Shown in pieces: positions 1-5,733 of a stretch of DNA of 34,269 bases (the first letter of the stretch is position 1; every line of letters begins with the position of its first letter). The notes beneath the pieces are model-generated. The model saw nothing but the letters and a program-made list of their open reading frames with translations, ran no database searches and had not been told where the DNA came from. Source of the DNA: an uncultured Oscillibacter sp. (GTDB lineage: Bacteria > Bacillota > Clostridia > Oscillospirales > Oscillospiraceae); the NCBI GenBank assembly GCA_910579435.1, contig CAJTVF010000025.1, positions 1 through 34,269 on the forward strand, in the 5' to 3' direction. The translations under genes and the position numbers were made by a program.

Positions 1-32
1 TGCCGGTATCTGCAACTTTGACCGCTTTGCTT

Positions 33-48
33 AATTTCGCAAGAGGTC
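33..48. repeat. Left copy of a 16-bp inverted repeat flanking parA
   Basis: AATTTCGCAAGAGGTC; its reverse complement matches 921-936 at 15 of 16 positions. It overlaps the stop codon of parA. Confidence 0.6.
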
Positions 49-815
49 TATTGTGTCGTGGGCCTCCTTTTCCATAAAAATACCATGCCCGCGAAGGTGA
101 GCATGGCCGCGAGGATAATGCCGGGACGGTGCTCGCCGTAGATATCTCCCACGCTTTCCCGGACACTCCGGCAGAGCTGGGGCCGGGACTGATACATGGT
201 CAGCAAGATGCCAGCAATCTTGAGGTTCGGATTGAATTTCGCCTGTACGGACCGGACCAGCTCCAACACCTCGGGAATGCCCTCGCTGGCGAGGAAGTGA
301 GCTTGAACCGGAATGATGCAGTAGTGCGACGCCGCCAGGGCGTTGACGGTTAGAAGCTCTTGCTTTAAGCCGCAGTCGATGATAATATAATCGTAGTCAG
401 TCCGCAGGGGAGCCAACAGGCTGTCCATGACCTTCTCGCAGGACCGTTCCGCATCTCCTACAGCGTTGTACTGAGAGAGCTGCATGACCTGTAGCCGGGC
501 GGCGGCGTCCGCAAGGCGGCGGTTGGCGGGGATTAGGTCCGGGCCATTCTCGGTGTGCAGGACCGCACGCTTCAGGTGAAGCTCCAGGTCCTCCGGGTAA
601 TCGATGGCGGCCAGCAGCAGATTAGCCAGGGTGTACTTCTGCTCGGCCTGGGTAAAGCCCAGAGCGGCGGTCAGGTTCCCTTGGGGGTCGTTGTCCACCA
701 GCAAGACCCGCTTGCCGGAAGCGGCCAGCGCTGCTCCCAGGTTCAGGGCCGTGGTGGTCTTGCCCACGCCGCCCTTCTGGTTTGTAACAGAAATCAATTT
801 GCAAATTTCACTCAT
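48..815 (-). CDS. parA: ParA/Soj-family partition ATPase with a truncated, replaced C-terminus
   Basis: 255 residues. The deviant Walker A motif KGGVGKTT is at about residues 14-21, the Walker A' region DNDPQGN follows at about 41-47, and the Walker B-like stretch IIIDCG is at about 145-150. ParA ATPases dimerise on DNA and partition or stabilise plasmids and integrative elements. The family resemblance runs to about residue 228 (DIYGEH); the last 25 or so residues are instead a hydrophobic helix followed by WKRRP, which looks like the tail of a wall-anchored surface protein without its LPxTG. The usual final 40-60 residues of ParA are absent. An SD-like GGAG lies about 7 bases before the ATG. 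No ParB partner is visible. The fusion suggests a deletion joined two element genes; activity is doubtful. Confidence 0.85.
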   Translation of the reverse strand: MSEICKLISVTNQKGGVGKTTTALNLGAALAASGKRVLLVDNDPQGNLTAALGFTQAEQKYTLANLLLAAIDYPEDLELHLKRAVLHTENGPDLIPANRRLADAAARLQVMQLSQYNAVGDAERSCEKVMDSLLAPLRTDYDYIIIDCGLKQELLTVNALAASHYCIIPVQAHFLASEGIPEVLELVRSVQAKFNPNLKIAGILLTMYQSRPQLCRSVRESVGDIYGEHRPGIILAAMLTFAGMVFLWKRRPTTQ

Positions 816-920
816 AGTTGTCTCCTGTCTTTATGATTATGTGGAAAGTTGGCGTATGTCCCTGCTCTGAACACAAGACAAATCCACAAAATTCTGAGAT
901 GTCATAAAACAACCACAAAT

Positions 921-948
921 GTCCTCTTGCGAAATTTGTTGCAAATTT
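921..948. repeat. Right copy of the inverted repeat, fused to an AAATTTG palindrome
   Basis: GTCCTCTTGCGAAATT (921-936) is the inverted partner of 33-48. It runs into the palindrome AAATTTG-TTG-CAAATTT (932-948). A similar sequence, CAATTTGCAAATTTC, lies over the parA start (795-809). The sites could be a ParA/ParB centromere or integrase arm sites; the sequence does not decide. Confidence 0.5.
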
Positions 949-1006
949 TCTCTCCATTAACACGCAAATCTATTGGGGCACAAGGCTTCTGGCGTTTTCG
1001 CATTTT

Positions 1007-1055
1007 CTGCCTTTTAAGCAGTGGGTCCGGGGTTCGAATCCCCGCCGGGTCACCA
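1007..1055 (+). other. 3' fragment of tRNA-Lys(UUU): attachment site (att) at the element/chromosome junction
   Basis: The fragment begins with the anticodon arm CTGC-CTTTTAA-GCAG (anticodon TTT). It continues with a GGGTC-type variable loop, a T-arm CGGGG-TTCGAAT-CCCCG (1028-1044), the 3' acceptor strand CCGGGTC, discriminator A and an encoded CCA (1053-1055). The 26 bases upstream do not form a D-arm or the expected GACCCGG 5' acceptor strand, so this is not a complete tRNA gene. Recombination within the anticodon loop or T-arm is a known integration mode. Confidence 0.8.
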
Positions 1056-1061
1056 GCTCAG

Positions 1062-1122
1062 AAATTCCTGCCACCGTTCCGTTTCCGGCTTTGCCGAAAA
1101 CTGCACGCTGGCGGGAATTTTT
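1062..1122 (+). terminator. Probable terminator of the original tRNA-Lys unit
   Basis: AAATTCCTGCCA (1062-1073) pairs with TGGCGGGAATTT (1109-1120) with one G-U pair, followed by a run of T. It lies 7 bases after the tRNA CCA end. The loop is long (about 35 bases) and partly structured. Confidence 0.45.
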
Positions 1123-1160
1123 GCGTAGCCGCCGGCGGCTTTGCCGCCTTACGAATACGG

Positions 1161-1234
1161 CATCCCCCTTGCGGGGGCTTCGCTTTCCGCCCGCAAACAC
1201 ATCGCTGGTTTGCGGGCGGCGGGGACGGGGGATG
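1161..1234. repeat. Large composite inverted repeat
   Basis: CATCCCCC (1161-1168) pairs with GGGGGATG (1227-1234), and inside it CCGCCCGCAAAC (1187-1198) pairs perfectly with GTTTGCGGGCGG (1208-1219). It is untranslated and lies between the att site and the ior terminator. REP-like element or relic; no function can be read from it. Confidence 0.5.
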
Positions 1235-1245
1235 TTTCCCAATTC

Positions 1246-1282
1246 AAAAAAGAGAGACAGGCTTTTCGCCTGTCTCTTTTTT
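1246..1282 (-). terminator. Intrinsic terminator of the ior operon
   Basis: Perfect stem GAGAGACAGGC / GCCTGTCTCTC-type with A and T runs on both sides, starting 7 bases after the stop codon of the last ior-operon gene. It could work on both strands. Confidence 0.85.
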
Positions 1283-1288
1283 GCAATC

Positions 1289-2407
1289 TTACAGATTCTG
1301 GAACAGCTCCCGGCTGGGATTCAGATATCCCAGGTCCTCCGCCTTGCCGGTGAGCTCCCGGAGGTTCTTTACCGCTGTGCGCCTTTTGCCGAGGGACGCT
1401 TTTTTCAGCTTCTCCAGGCCGCCCTCCATGGCTTCCTTGAACTCCAGCACGCCCTTCTCCTGGGCCAGCTTCAGCAGGGCCTCGCCCTTCTCAGACCGGA
1501 CGATAATCTGATTCCAGCCCTTGTCGACCTCCCAGCCGCCGGCGCTTCTGGCCCCGCCGATGGAGAGGTCCGCAAACTCCGCCGTCATGTCGGCGCAATA
1601 CCGGCAGCCGGAGCGGACCAGGGGCGTTACCTCGTCCAGGTTCACCGAGACGGTTTCCCCGTCCTCCCGGAGCTCCAGGGAGTGGTACTTGCTGGGAGGG
1701 ATGTCCATATGGGAGACCTTCGCCGGGTCGGCGTGCTTTGCCGCCAGGGCGTTCAGGCCGTCCCAGTCCAGGCCCCAGCCGCAGAAGAGGCCGAACACCA
1801 TGCCAATGTTCCCGGCGTGGTTATCGTTCTCCGGCAGGGGGTTCGCCTTCATCTTATAGACCGCCAGGGTCTTGCAGGGCGTGCCTGCCACGCCGATTTT
1901 ATGATACTGGTCCTCCTTCAGCGCCCGGTTCAGTGTTGCCAGGGTGGGCGGCACCTGGAAGCTGCTGCCGGAACAGGCCCGGACCTCCTCCGGCGTTGTG
2001 GCCAGGACCCCCTCCGGGTTCAGGCCGCCCCGGGAGCGGGTGAGGACCGCCGCGTCGAGGAAGCCCTCCTTCAGGGCCAGCTCCACCAGGGCGGTCATGC
2101 TTCCGCCGTGCTGGGCGTTGGCCCGGATGGCCGGGTCGGCGGCCCGGGCCAGGTACAGCCCCCGGAAGGGGCCGATCTCCGGGAGGACGGCGTCCTCGGG
2201 GAAGAACTGCTTCCGCAGGGCGTCCAGGTCCGTGGGCATCCGGGGGCAGAACCGCTGGCAGCGGCCGTCCGTCCGCTCGCAGTCGAAGAAGCAGACGGTT
2301 CGCCCGTCCACGCTGCCCCAATAGGGGCACAGCCCCTGGCAGGCCCCGCAGCCGGTACACAGGCCGGGGCGGAGGACCTGGGTGTCCAGTGCAATCGTAC
2401 TTAACAT
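1289..2407 (-). CDS. FrhB/FdhB-like iron-sulfur flavoprotein (coenzyme F420 hydrogenase/dehydrogenase beta family)
   Basis: 372 residues. A ferredoxin-like motif CxxCxxCxxxCP is at residues 17-28, with two further cysteines near 45-55 (CERTDGRC, RFCP). The FrhB-type region follows, with HGGSMTALV and GTPCKTLA in the middle and a later cysteine pair RSGCRYCADM. Members pass electrons between ferredoxin or flavin and partner enzymes. It is the last gene of the ior operon, 15 bases after the 85-codon gene, with SD GGAGGAG before the ATG. The likely role is an electron-transfer partner of the indolepyruvate oxidoreductase or a ferredoxin-linked reductase; F420 itself is not implied. The family call is secure, the partner is inferred. 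Confidence 0.8.
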   Translation of the reverse strand: MLSTIALDTQVLRPGLCTGCGACQGLCPYWGSVDGRTVCFFDCERTDGRCQRFCPRMPTDLDALRKQFFPEDAVLPEIGPFRGLYLARAADPAIRANAQHGGSMTALVELALKEGFLDAAVLTRSRGGLNPEGVLATTPEEVRACSGSSFQVPPTLATLNRALKEDQYHKIGVAGTPCKTLAVYKMKANPLPENDNHAGNIGMVFGLFCGWGLDWDGLNALAAKHADPAKVSHMDIPPSKYHSLELREDGETVSVNLDEVTPLVRSGCRYCADMTAEFADLSIGGARSAGGWEVDKGWNQIIVRSEKGEALLKLAQEKGVLEFKEAMEGGLEKLKKASLGKRRTAVKNLRELTGKAEDLGYLNPSRELFQNL

Positions 2408-2422
2408 GGTTCCACTCCTCCT

Positions 2423-2680
2423 TTACACCAGCACCTGGGAGAAGCCGAAGAGGTCCAGAACGATCTCTTCCGCGTCCTCCGGAACGTAGTCGGAAAGCCG
2501 GTGCTTCATGCCGCACAGGTGCTCCTGGTAGAGGCAGCGCCAGCCGGGCTTTTGCCGCTCCACAAAGTTCTTCTCATATAACAGCGGCGTCAGGGCGGAA
2601 AACTGGGTGTCCCGGTTCAGCTCCAGCGTCAGCGGGGCCTTGCCCTGGGGATGGCGGAACACGACGCGAATGGTCTTCAT
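2423..2680 (-). CDS. Small uncharacterised ior-operon protein, possibly a ubiquitin-like (beta-grasp) fold
   Basis: 85 residues, not a family I can name. Its ATG overlaps the iorB stop by one base (TGATG), so it is translationally coupled, and the next gene starts 15 bases after its TAA. The pattern is strand (KTIRVVFRH), strand (PLTLELNRD), helix (FSALTPLLYEKNF), strand (WRCLY), then RLSDYVPEDAEEIVLDLFGF. The end resembles the ubiquitin/YukD pattern of LSDY, a short insert, then alternating hydrophobics. There is no C-terminal GG and there are only two cysteines (about 49 and 56). Its position between IorB and an FrhB-like protein suggests an accessory or assembly subunit; fold and role are inferred. 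Confidence 0.75.
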   Translation of the reverse strand: MKTIRVVFRHPQGKAPLTLELNRDTQFSALTPLLYEKNFVERQKPGWRCLYQEHLCGMKHRLSDYVPEDAEEIVLDLFGFSQVLV

Positions 2681-3303
2681 CACACCGCGCCCCCTTTCTG
2701 CGCGGCCTCCCGGCCCATGGCGAAGGCCCGCCGGTTCAGCTCCAGCACCTTCCCCTGGAACCGCTGGGCCAGGATTTTCTCCAGGTCCTCGCTGTTCAGC
2801 GGCGCGGCGGACAGCGTGCTGAACGCGCCGAGCAGGGCGATGTTGGCGGCCCGGGAGTCCCCGGCCTCCATGGCAATGTCCGCCGCCGGAATGGCGAAAG
2901 CCATGGTGGAGAGGTCCGCAATCTCCGCCTGGAGCTCCTCCAGGGGCGGGTAAGTCTGGACGCCCTGAAGAACGCCCAGAGGATAGACGGGCCGGGGGTC
3001 GTAGACGGTAACGGTGTCCGCCCCGGCGTACTTCCGGGCGATGCGGAGGGTTTCCAGCGGCTCGAAGCCGATGATGATATGGGCCTCCCCGGCGGGGATC
3101 AGCACGCTGGGGTCCCAGGTCTCGGAGACCCGGACGTGGCTCATGACGGAGCCGCCCCGCTGGCTGGCGCCGTAGGTCTCCCCCACGGCCACCCGGCAGC
3201 CCCGGTCGCACATGGCGGTGCCCAGGGTCTCGGCGGCCAGCACGTTGCCCTGCCCGCCGATGCCGCAGACCACGATGTTTAAGGGATCGTATTTCAGCTT
3301 CAC
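2680..3303 (-). CDS. iorB: Indolepyruvate:ferredoxin oxidoreductase, beta subunit
   Basis: 207 residues with the gamma-type POR fold. The motif GIGGQG is at residues 14-19, and GETYGASQRGGSV lies near 41-53; both are typical of IorB. The subunit partners with IorA for CoA-dependent oxidation of aryl 2-oxo acids. The start is GTG, overlapping the iorA stop as GTGA, so the two are translationally coupled. Length is normal for the family. Confidence 0.93.
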   Translation of the reverse strand: MKLKYDPLNIVVCGIGGQGNVLAAETLGTAMCDRGCRVAVGETYGASQRGGSVMSHVRVSETWDPSVLIPAGEAHIIIGFEPLETLRIARKYAGADTVTVYDPRPVYPLGVLQGVQTYPPLEELQAEIADLSTMAFAIPAADIAMEAGDSRAANIALLGAFSTLSAAPLNSEDLEKILAQRFQGKVLELNRRAFAMGREAAQKGGAV

Positions 3304-5183
3304 GCCTGTTCACCCCTTTCCACTTTAATCGCCCCGCTGGGGCAGAGCTTGGCGCACACGCCGCAGCCCACGCAGGTGACGGGGTCGATGAGCGCCTTGT
3401 TTTTCTTGAAGTCCCAGGTGTTGCCGGGGCAGCCCCAGACCCGGGAGCAGTATTTGTCGCAGCCGCAGCCGTCCCCCAGGCACACGTCCTGGTCCACGTA
3501 GACCCGGACGGGCTGTTTGCTCCGCTCCTTGGTCATCAGCGTGGCGCAGGGCTGACGCATGATAAGGACATTCATCCCCGGCTGGTCCAGCAGACGCCGG
3601 AGGGTCTTCTCCGCCTCCGCCACGTCGAAGGGGTCGGCCACTTCCACCTTGCAGCCCACCGCGTCCAGGATCTTGGGAATGTCCATGGGCTTCACCTGGT
3701 CCCCCATGGCGGTGAGGCCGGTGCCCGGGTGTGGCTGGAAGCCTGTCATGGCTGTGGCGGAGTTGTCCAGGACGATAAGGAGCATGTTGGCGTTGTGATA
3801 CGTGGCGTTCACCAGGCCTGGGAGGATGGTGTGGAAGAAGGTGGAGTCGCCGCACATGGTGACCACCTTCTGGTCCAGGCCGTAGTTGGTCAGCTGGCCC
3901 AGACCCTCGGCCACGTTGACGCCGGAGCCCATGCAGTTGCAGGTCTGCCAGGCGTACTGTCCGGCGGACTGGCCCGCCATGAAGTAGCAGCCGATGTCGC
4001 CCACCACCACGCCGGGGTGCTTTTCCTGGCGCATGGCCCGCTTGAGAAGGTAGAACGTCGCCCGGTGGGGGCAGCCCGCGCAGAAGCTCATCTCCCGGAC
4101 GGGGAGCTCCAGGTCTCCGGCGCGCTGTTTCTCCGGCAGGGCCGCGCCGGTGAGGCGGCAGATGGCGGCGGTAACCACGTCCGGGTCCAGCTCACCCACG
4201 GCGGGCAGGGCGCTGCCCCGGCCCAGGAACCGGATTTGCATGCCCTCCCGGCCCGCCAGGGCCTGGACCGCCCGCTCCAGGAAGGGGTCCACTTCCTCCA
4301 GGATCAGGACCTCCTTTGCGGCGCGGAGGTAATTTAATATGTAATCCTCCGGCAGGGGCCAGAGGGTCCCCAGGGAGAGGAACCCGGTTTCCCGGTCCTT
4401 GCCCAGGCGGCGGAGGGCCTCCTGGCCGTAGAGCCGGCCGGTGCCTCCGGCGATGATAAGCTGTTTGGGGGCCTCGGGGCCCTCGTAGTGGTTGCAGGGG
4501 CTGGTCTCAAAGCACTCGCGCAGGGCCTCCAGCTTTTGGAGGGCCGGGCCGTGCATATAGGAGACGCAGACCATCCGGTCCCACTCCTTCACCCGCTCCA
4601 GGGGGCGGAGCCTTTCCGGCAGGGGGCCCAGGGTCACGCTGCCCCGTCCGTGGCAGACCCGGGTGGTCACCCGGACCAGCACGATCTGGCCCGCCTTCTC
4701 ACTGAGCTCGAAGGCGTAGGGAATCATGTCCTTGGCCTCCTGCATGGTGGTGGGCTCCAGCAGGGGGATGCCCGCGGACATGGCCTGCCAGCGGGAGTCG
4801 AATTCGTTGGTGGAGGAGTGGGCGCTGGGGTCGTCGCTGGAGACGATCACAAGGCCCCCCTTCACACCGGCCTGCGCGGCGCAGTGGAGCGCGTCCGCCA
4901 CGCACAAAAGGCCGTTCTGCTTCACCACGCACAGCGCCCGCGCGCCCGCCAGGGACGCGCCGGTGCAGGCCTGGAAGGCGCAGACCTCGTTGGCGGACCA
5001 CTCCGCGTAAAAGCCCCGCTCCCGGGCAATCTTGCCCAGCATTCCCAGCACCTGGGAGGAGGGGGAGCCGGGATAGGAGGCGGCGAAGTGGATTCCGGCC
5101 TCTACCGCGCCCCGCACAATGGCCTCGTTGCCCTGCATCAGTGAGACTGTACCGGGGGCGTTGGCCGTCATTGTCCATTCCAT
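3300..5183 (-). CDS. iorA: Indolepyruvate:ferredoxin oxidoreductase, alpha subunit (TPP enzyme)
   Basis: 627 residues. It oxidises indolepyruvate, phenylpyruvate and related 2-oxo acids to the aryl-acyl-CoA and CO2, reducing ferredoxin. The N-terminal pyruvate-oxidoreductase domain carries MQGNEAIVRGAVEAG near residue 15. The TPP-binding domain contains GDIGCYFMAG and then CGDSTFFHT with a downstream NA/DN pair. The C-terminus has a ferredoxin domain: CVGCGVCAKLCP is canonical for one cluster, while the first cysteine group (CLGDGCGCDKYC, then GCPG) has unusual spacing. The ATG at 5183 was chosen because AGAGGGTGA lies about 11 bases upstream; an in-frame extension to 5267 has no ribosome site. 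First gene of a four-gene operon. Confidence 0.93.
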   Translation of the reverse strand: MEWTMTANAPGTVSLMQGNEAIVRGAVEAGIHFAASYPGSPSSQVLGMLGKIARERGFYAEWSANEVCAFQACTGASLAGARALCVVKQNGLLCVADALHCAAQAGVKGGLVIVSSDDPSAHSSTNEFDSRWQAMSAGIPLLEPTTMQEAKDMIPYAFELSEKAGQIVLVRVTTRVCHGRGSVTLGPLPERLRPLERVKEWDRMVCVSYMHGPALQKLEALRECFETSPCNHYEGPEAPKQLIIAGGTGRLYGQEALRRLGKDRETGFLSLGTLWPLPEDYILNYLRAAKEVLILEEVDPFLERAVQALAGREGMQIRFLGRGSALPAVGELDPDVVTAAICRLTGAALPEKQRAGDLELPVREMSFCAGCPHRATFYLLKRAMRQEKHPGVVVGDIGCYFMAGQSAGQYAWQTCNCMGSGVNVAEGLGQLTNYGLDQKVVTMCGDSTFFHTILPGLVNATYHNANMLLIVLDNSATAMTGFQPHPGTGLTAMGDQVKPMDIPKILDAVGCKVEVADPFDVAEAEKTLRRLLDQPGMNVLIMRQPCATLMTKERSKQPVRVYVDQDVCLGDGCGCDKYCSRVWGCPGNTWDFKKNKALIDPVTCVGCGVCAKLCPSGAIKVERGEQA

Positions 5184-5258
5184 GTTGCTTGTGTCACCCT
5201 CTCTGTTAATTCGTTGATTCGTTCTGCTATGCTGTTGTTCTCTATGAAGTCCAAACCA

Positions 5259-5299
5259 CGGCCGCATATGCGGCCGCCTGCGGCAATGGTTTGCCGCAG
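5259..5299 (-). promoter_or_regulatory. Two tandem hairpins in the ior leader
   Basis: The perfect palindrome CGGCCGCATATGCGGCCG (5259-5276) lies next to the stem CTGCGGCAA / TTGCCGCAG (5278-5299). Both fall in the roughly 165-base untranslated leader between the ior promoter and iorA. There is no U-run, so they are not plain terminators. They could stabilise the mRNA, bind a regulator or be a REP-like insertion. No T-box motif is seen. Confidence 0.45.
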
Positions 5300-5352
5300 A
5301 GCTGAAAGGAATCTGTGGATTCTTTTCAACTTGTTTGACTATACCAAGCGTT

Positions 5353-5381
5353 ATTGTAGCACTTTAAACAAAGCAATGCAA
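5353..5381 (-). promoter_or_regulatory. Promoter of the ior operon
   Basis: On the minus strand, -35 TTGCAT and -10 TACAAT are separated by exactly 17 bases. This is a good sigma-A match about 170 bases before iorA. Confidence 0.65.
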
Positions 5382-5440
5382 GGGGAGGCAAAAGAAAAAG
5401 GGGGGAAAGGCTTGCCGGGAAAGGCTTGCCCGCGCCGGGC

Positions 5441-5469
5441 TTGCCTCTCCCCGGAAGCTGTGGTAAGAT
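5441..5469 (+). promoter_or_regulatory. Promoter of the 25-codon peptide transcript
   Basis: -35 TTGCCT, 17-base spacer, -10 TAAGAT, preceded by the extended TG (TGGTAAGAT). The transcript would start near 5476. Confidence 0.55.
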
Positions 5470-5530
5470 GTCATCGGGTGCCAAACGGCAGGCGGTTGGT
5501 CACACCCTTTTTGGAAAAGGGTGGGGCTGC

Positions 5531-5608
5531 ATGCGCATCACGTTACATATCGGGCGGTTTGCCGTTACGATTATTGTGAAGAGCAGAAACCGCCACCCTG
5601 CACGGTGA
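5531..5608 (+). CDS. 25-residue hydrophobic peptide, candidate type I toxin
   Basis: The ATG has GGGTGGGG a few bases upstream. The product is a short beta/helix-like hydrophobic stretch (LHIGRFAVTIIVK) followed by a basic tail (SRNRHPAR). Size, hydrophobic core and charged end are those of small membrane toxins such as Fst or TxpA, but I do not recognise an exact family. The last eight or so codons lie inside the left arm and loop of a terminator hairpin, and the TGA is in the right arm, so translation would interfere with termination. A strong promoter on the opposite strand fires towards it (5675-5703). The toxin role is inferred from this layout. Confidence 0.45.
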   Translation: MRITLHIGRFAVTIIVKSRNRHPAR

Positions 5609-5616
5609 CGGTTTCT
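5583..5616. terminator. Shared bidirectional terminator of the convergent RNAs
   Basis: AGAAACCGCCACC pairs with GGTGACGGTTTCT with one C-A mismatch, loop CTGCAC. The stem ends in A and T runs on both strands, so it can end both the peptide mRNA and the minus-strand RNA. Confidence 0.6.
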
Positions 5617-5668
5617 TATTGAAGTAAACCACTAACCGGGGCCAACCGCCTACCGGCGGCGCCCTTCT
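5583..5668 (-). ncRNA. Candidate small antisense (antitoxin) RNA
   Basis: A near-consensus promoter starts transcription on this strand and no ORF follows. The RNA, about 85 bases, would begin with a CCGCC-GGTA-GGCGG hairpin, then run through the 3' end of the peptide ORF to the shared terminator, giving roughly 30 bases of complementarity to the peptide mRNA. Predicted only from promoter and terminator positions. Confidence 0.45.
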
Positions 5669-5674
5669 ATGTCT

Positions 5675-5703
5675 ATTATAGGGCCCTCCGACCCTCTTGC
5701 CAA
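5675..5703 (-). promoter_or_regulatory. Strong promoter of the antisense RNA
   Basis: Minus strand: -35 TTGGCA, 17-base spacer, perfect -10 TATAAT. Confidence 0.65.
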
Positions 5704-5726
5704 GCCCCGGCAAAAGCCGGGGCTTG
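5701..5726 (-). terminator. Perfect hairpin after the HAD gene
   Basis: CAAGCCCCGGC / GCCGGGGCTTG with an AAAA loop lies 7 bases after the stop codon. It lacks a U-run, so it is a weak or Rho-type terminator or an mRNA 3' stabiliser. It overlaps the -35 box of the antisense-RNA promoter by three bases. Confidence 0.45.
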
Positions 5727-5733
5727 CGGCATT

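Larger units (their letters stand above)
1..1055. mobile_element. Right end of an integrated element (ICE/genomic island type) next to a tRNA-Lys attachment site
   Basis: Only the last kilobase of the element lies in the window. It carries a ParA-family gene of the type common on integrative and conjugative elements, inverted repeats around that gene, and ends at a tRNA-Lys 3' fragment that has no 5' half. Site-specific integrases that use tRNA genes leave such a fragment at the far end of the insert, while the intact tRNA is rebuilt at the integrase end. The element should therefore extend leftwards out of the window. No integrase or conjugation gene is visible, so the class of element is inferred. 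Confidence 0.55.

Noticed and set aside
980..1055. A complete tRNA-Lys gene
   Set aside because: The 26 bases before the anticodon arm give neither a D-arm nor a GACCCGG acceptor strand; only the 3' half is there.
5184..5352. T-box or other known riboswitch in the ior leader
   Set aside because: No AGGGTGGNACCGCG-type T-box sequence, no other riboswitch core and no terminator with a U-run.
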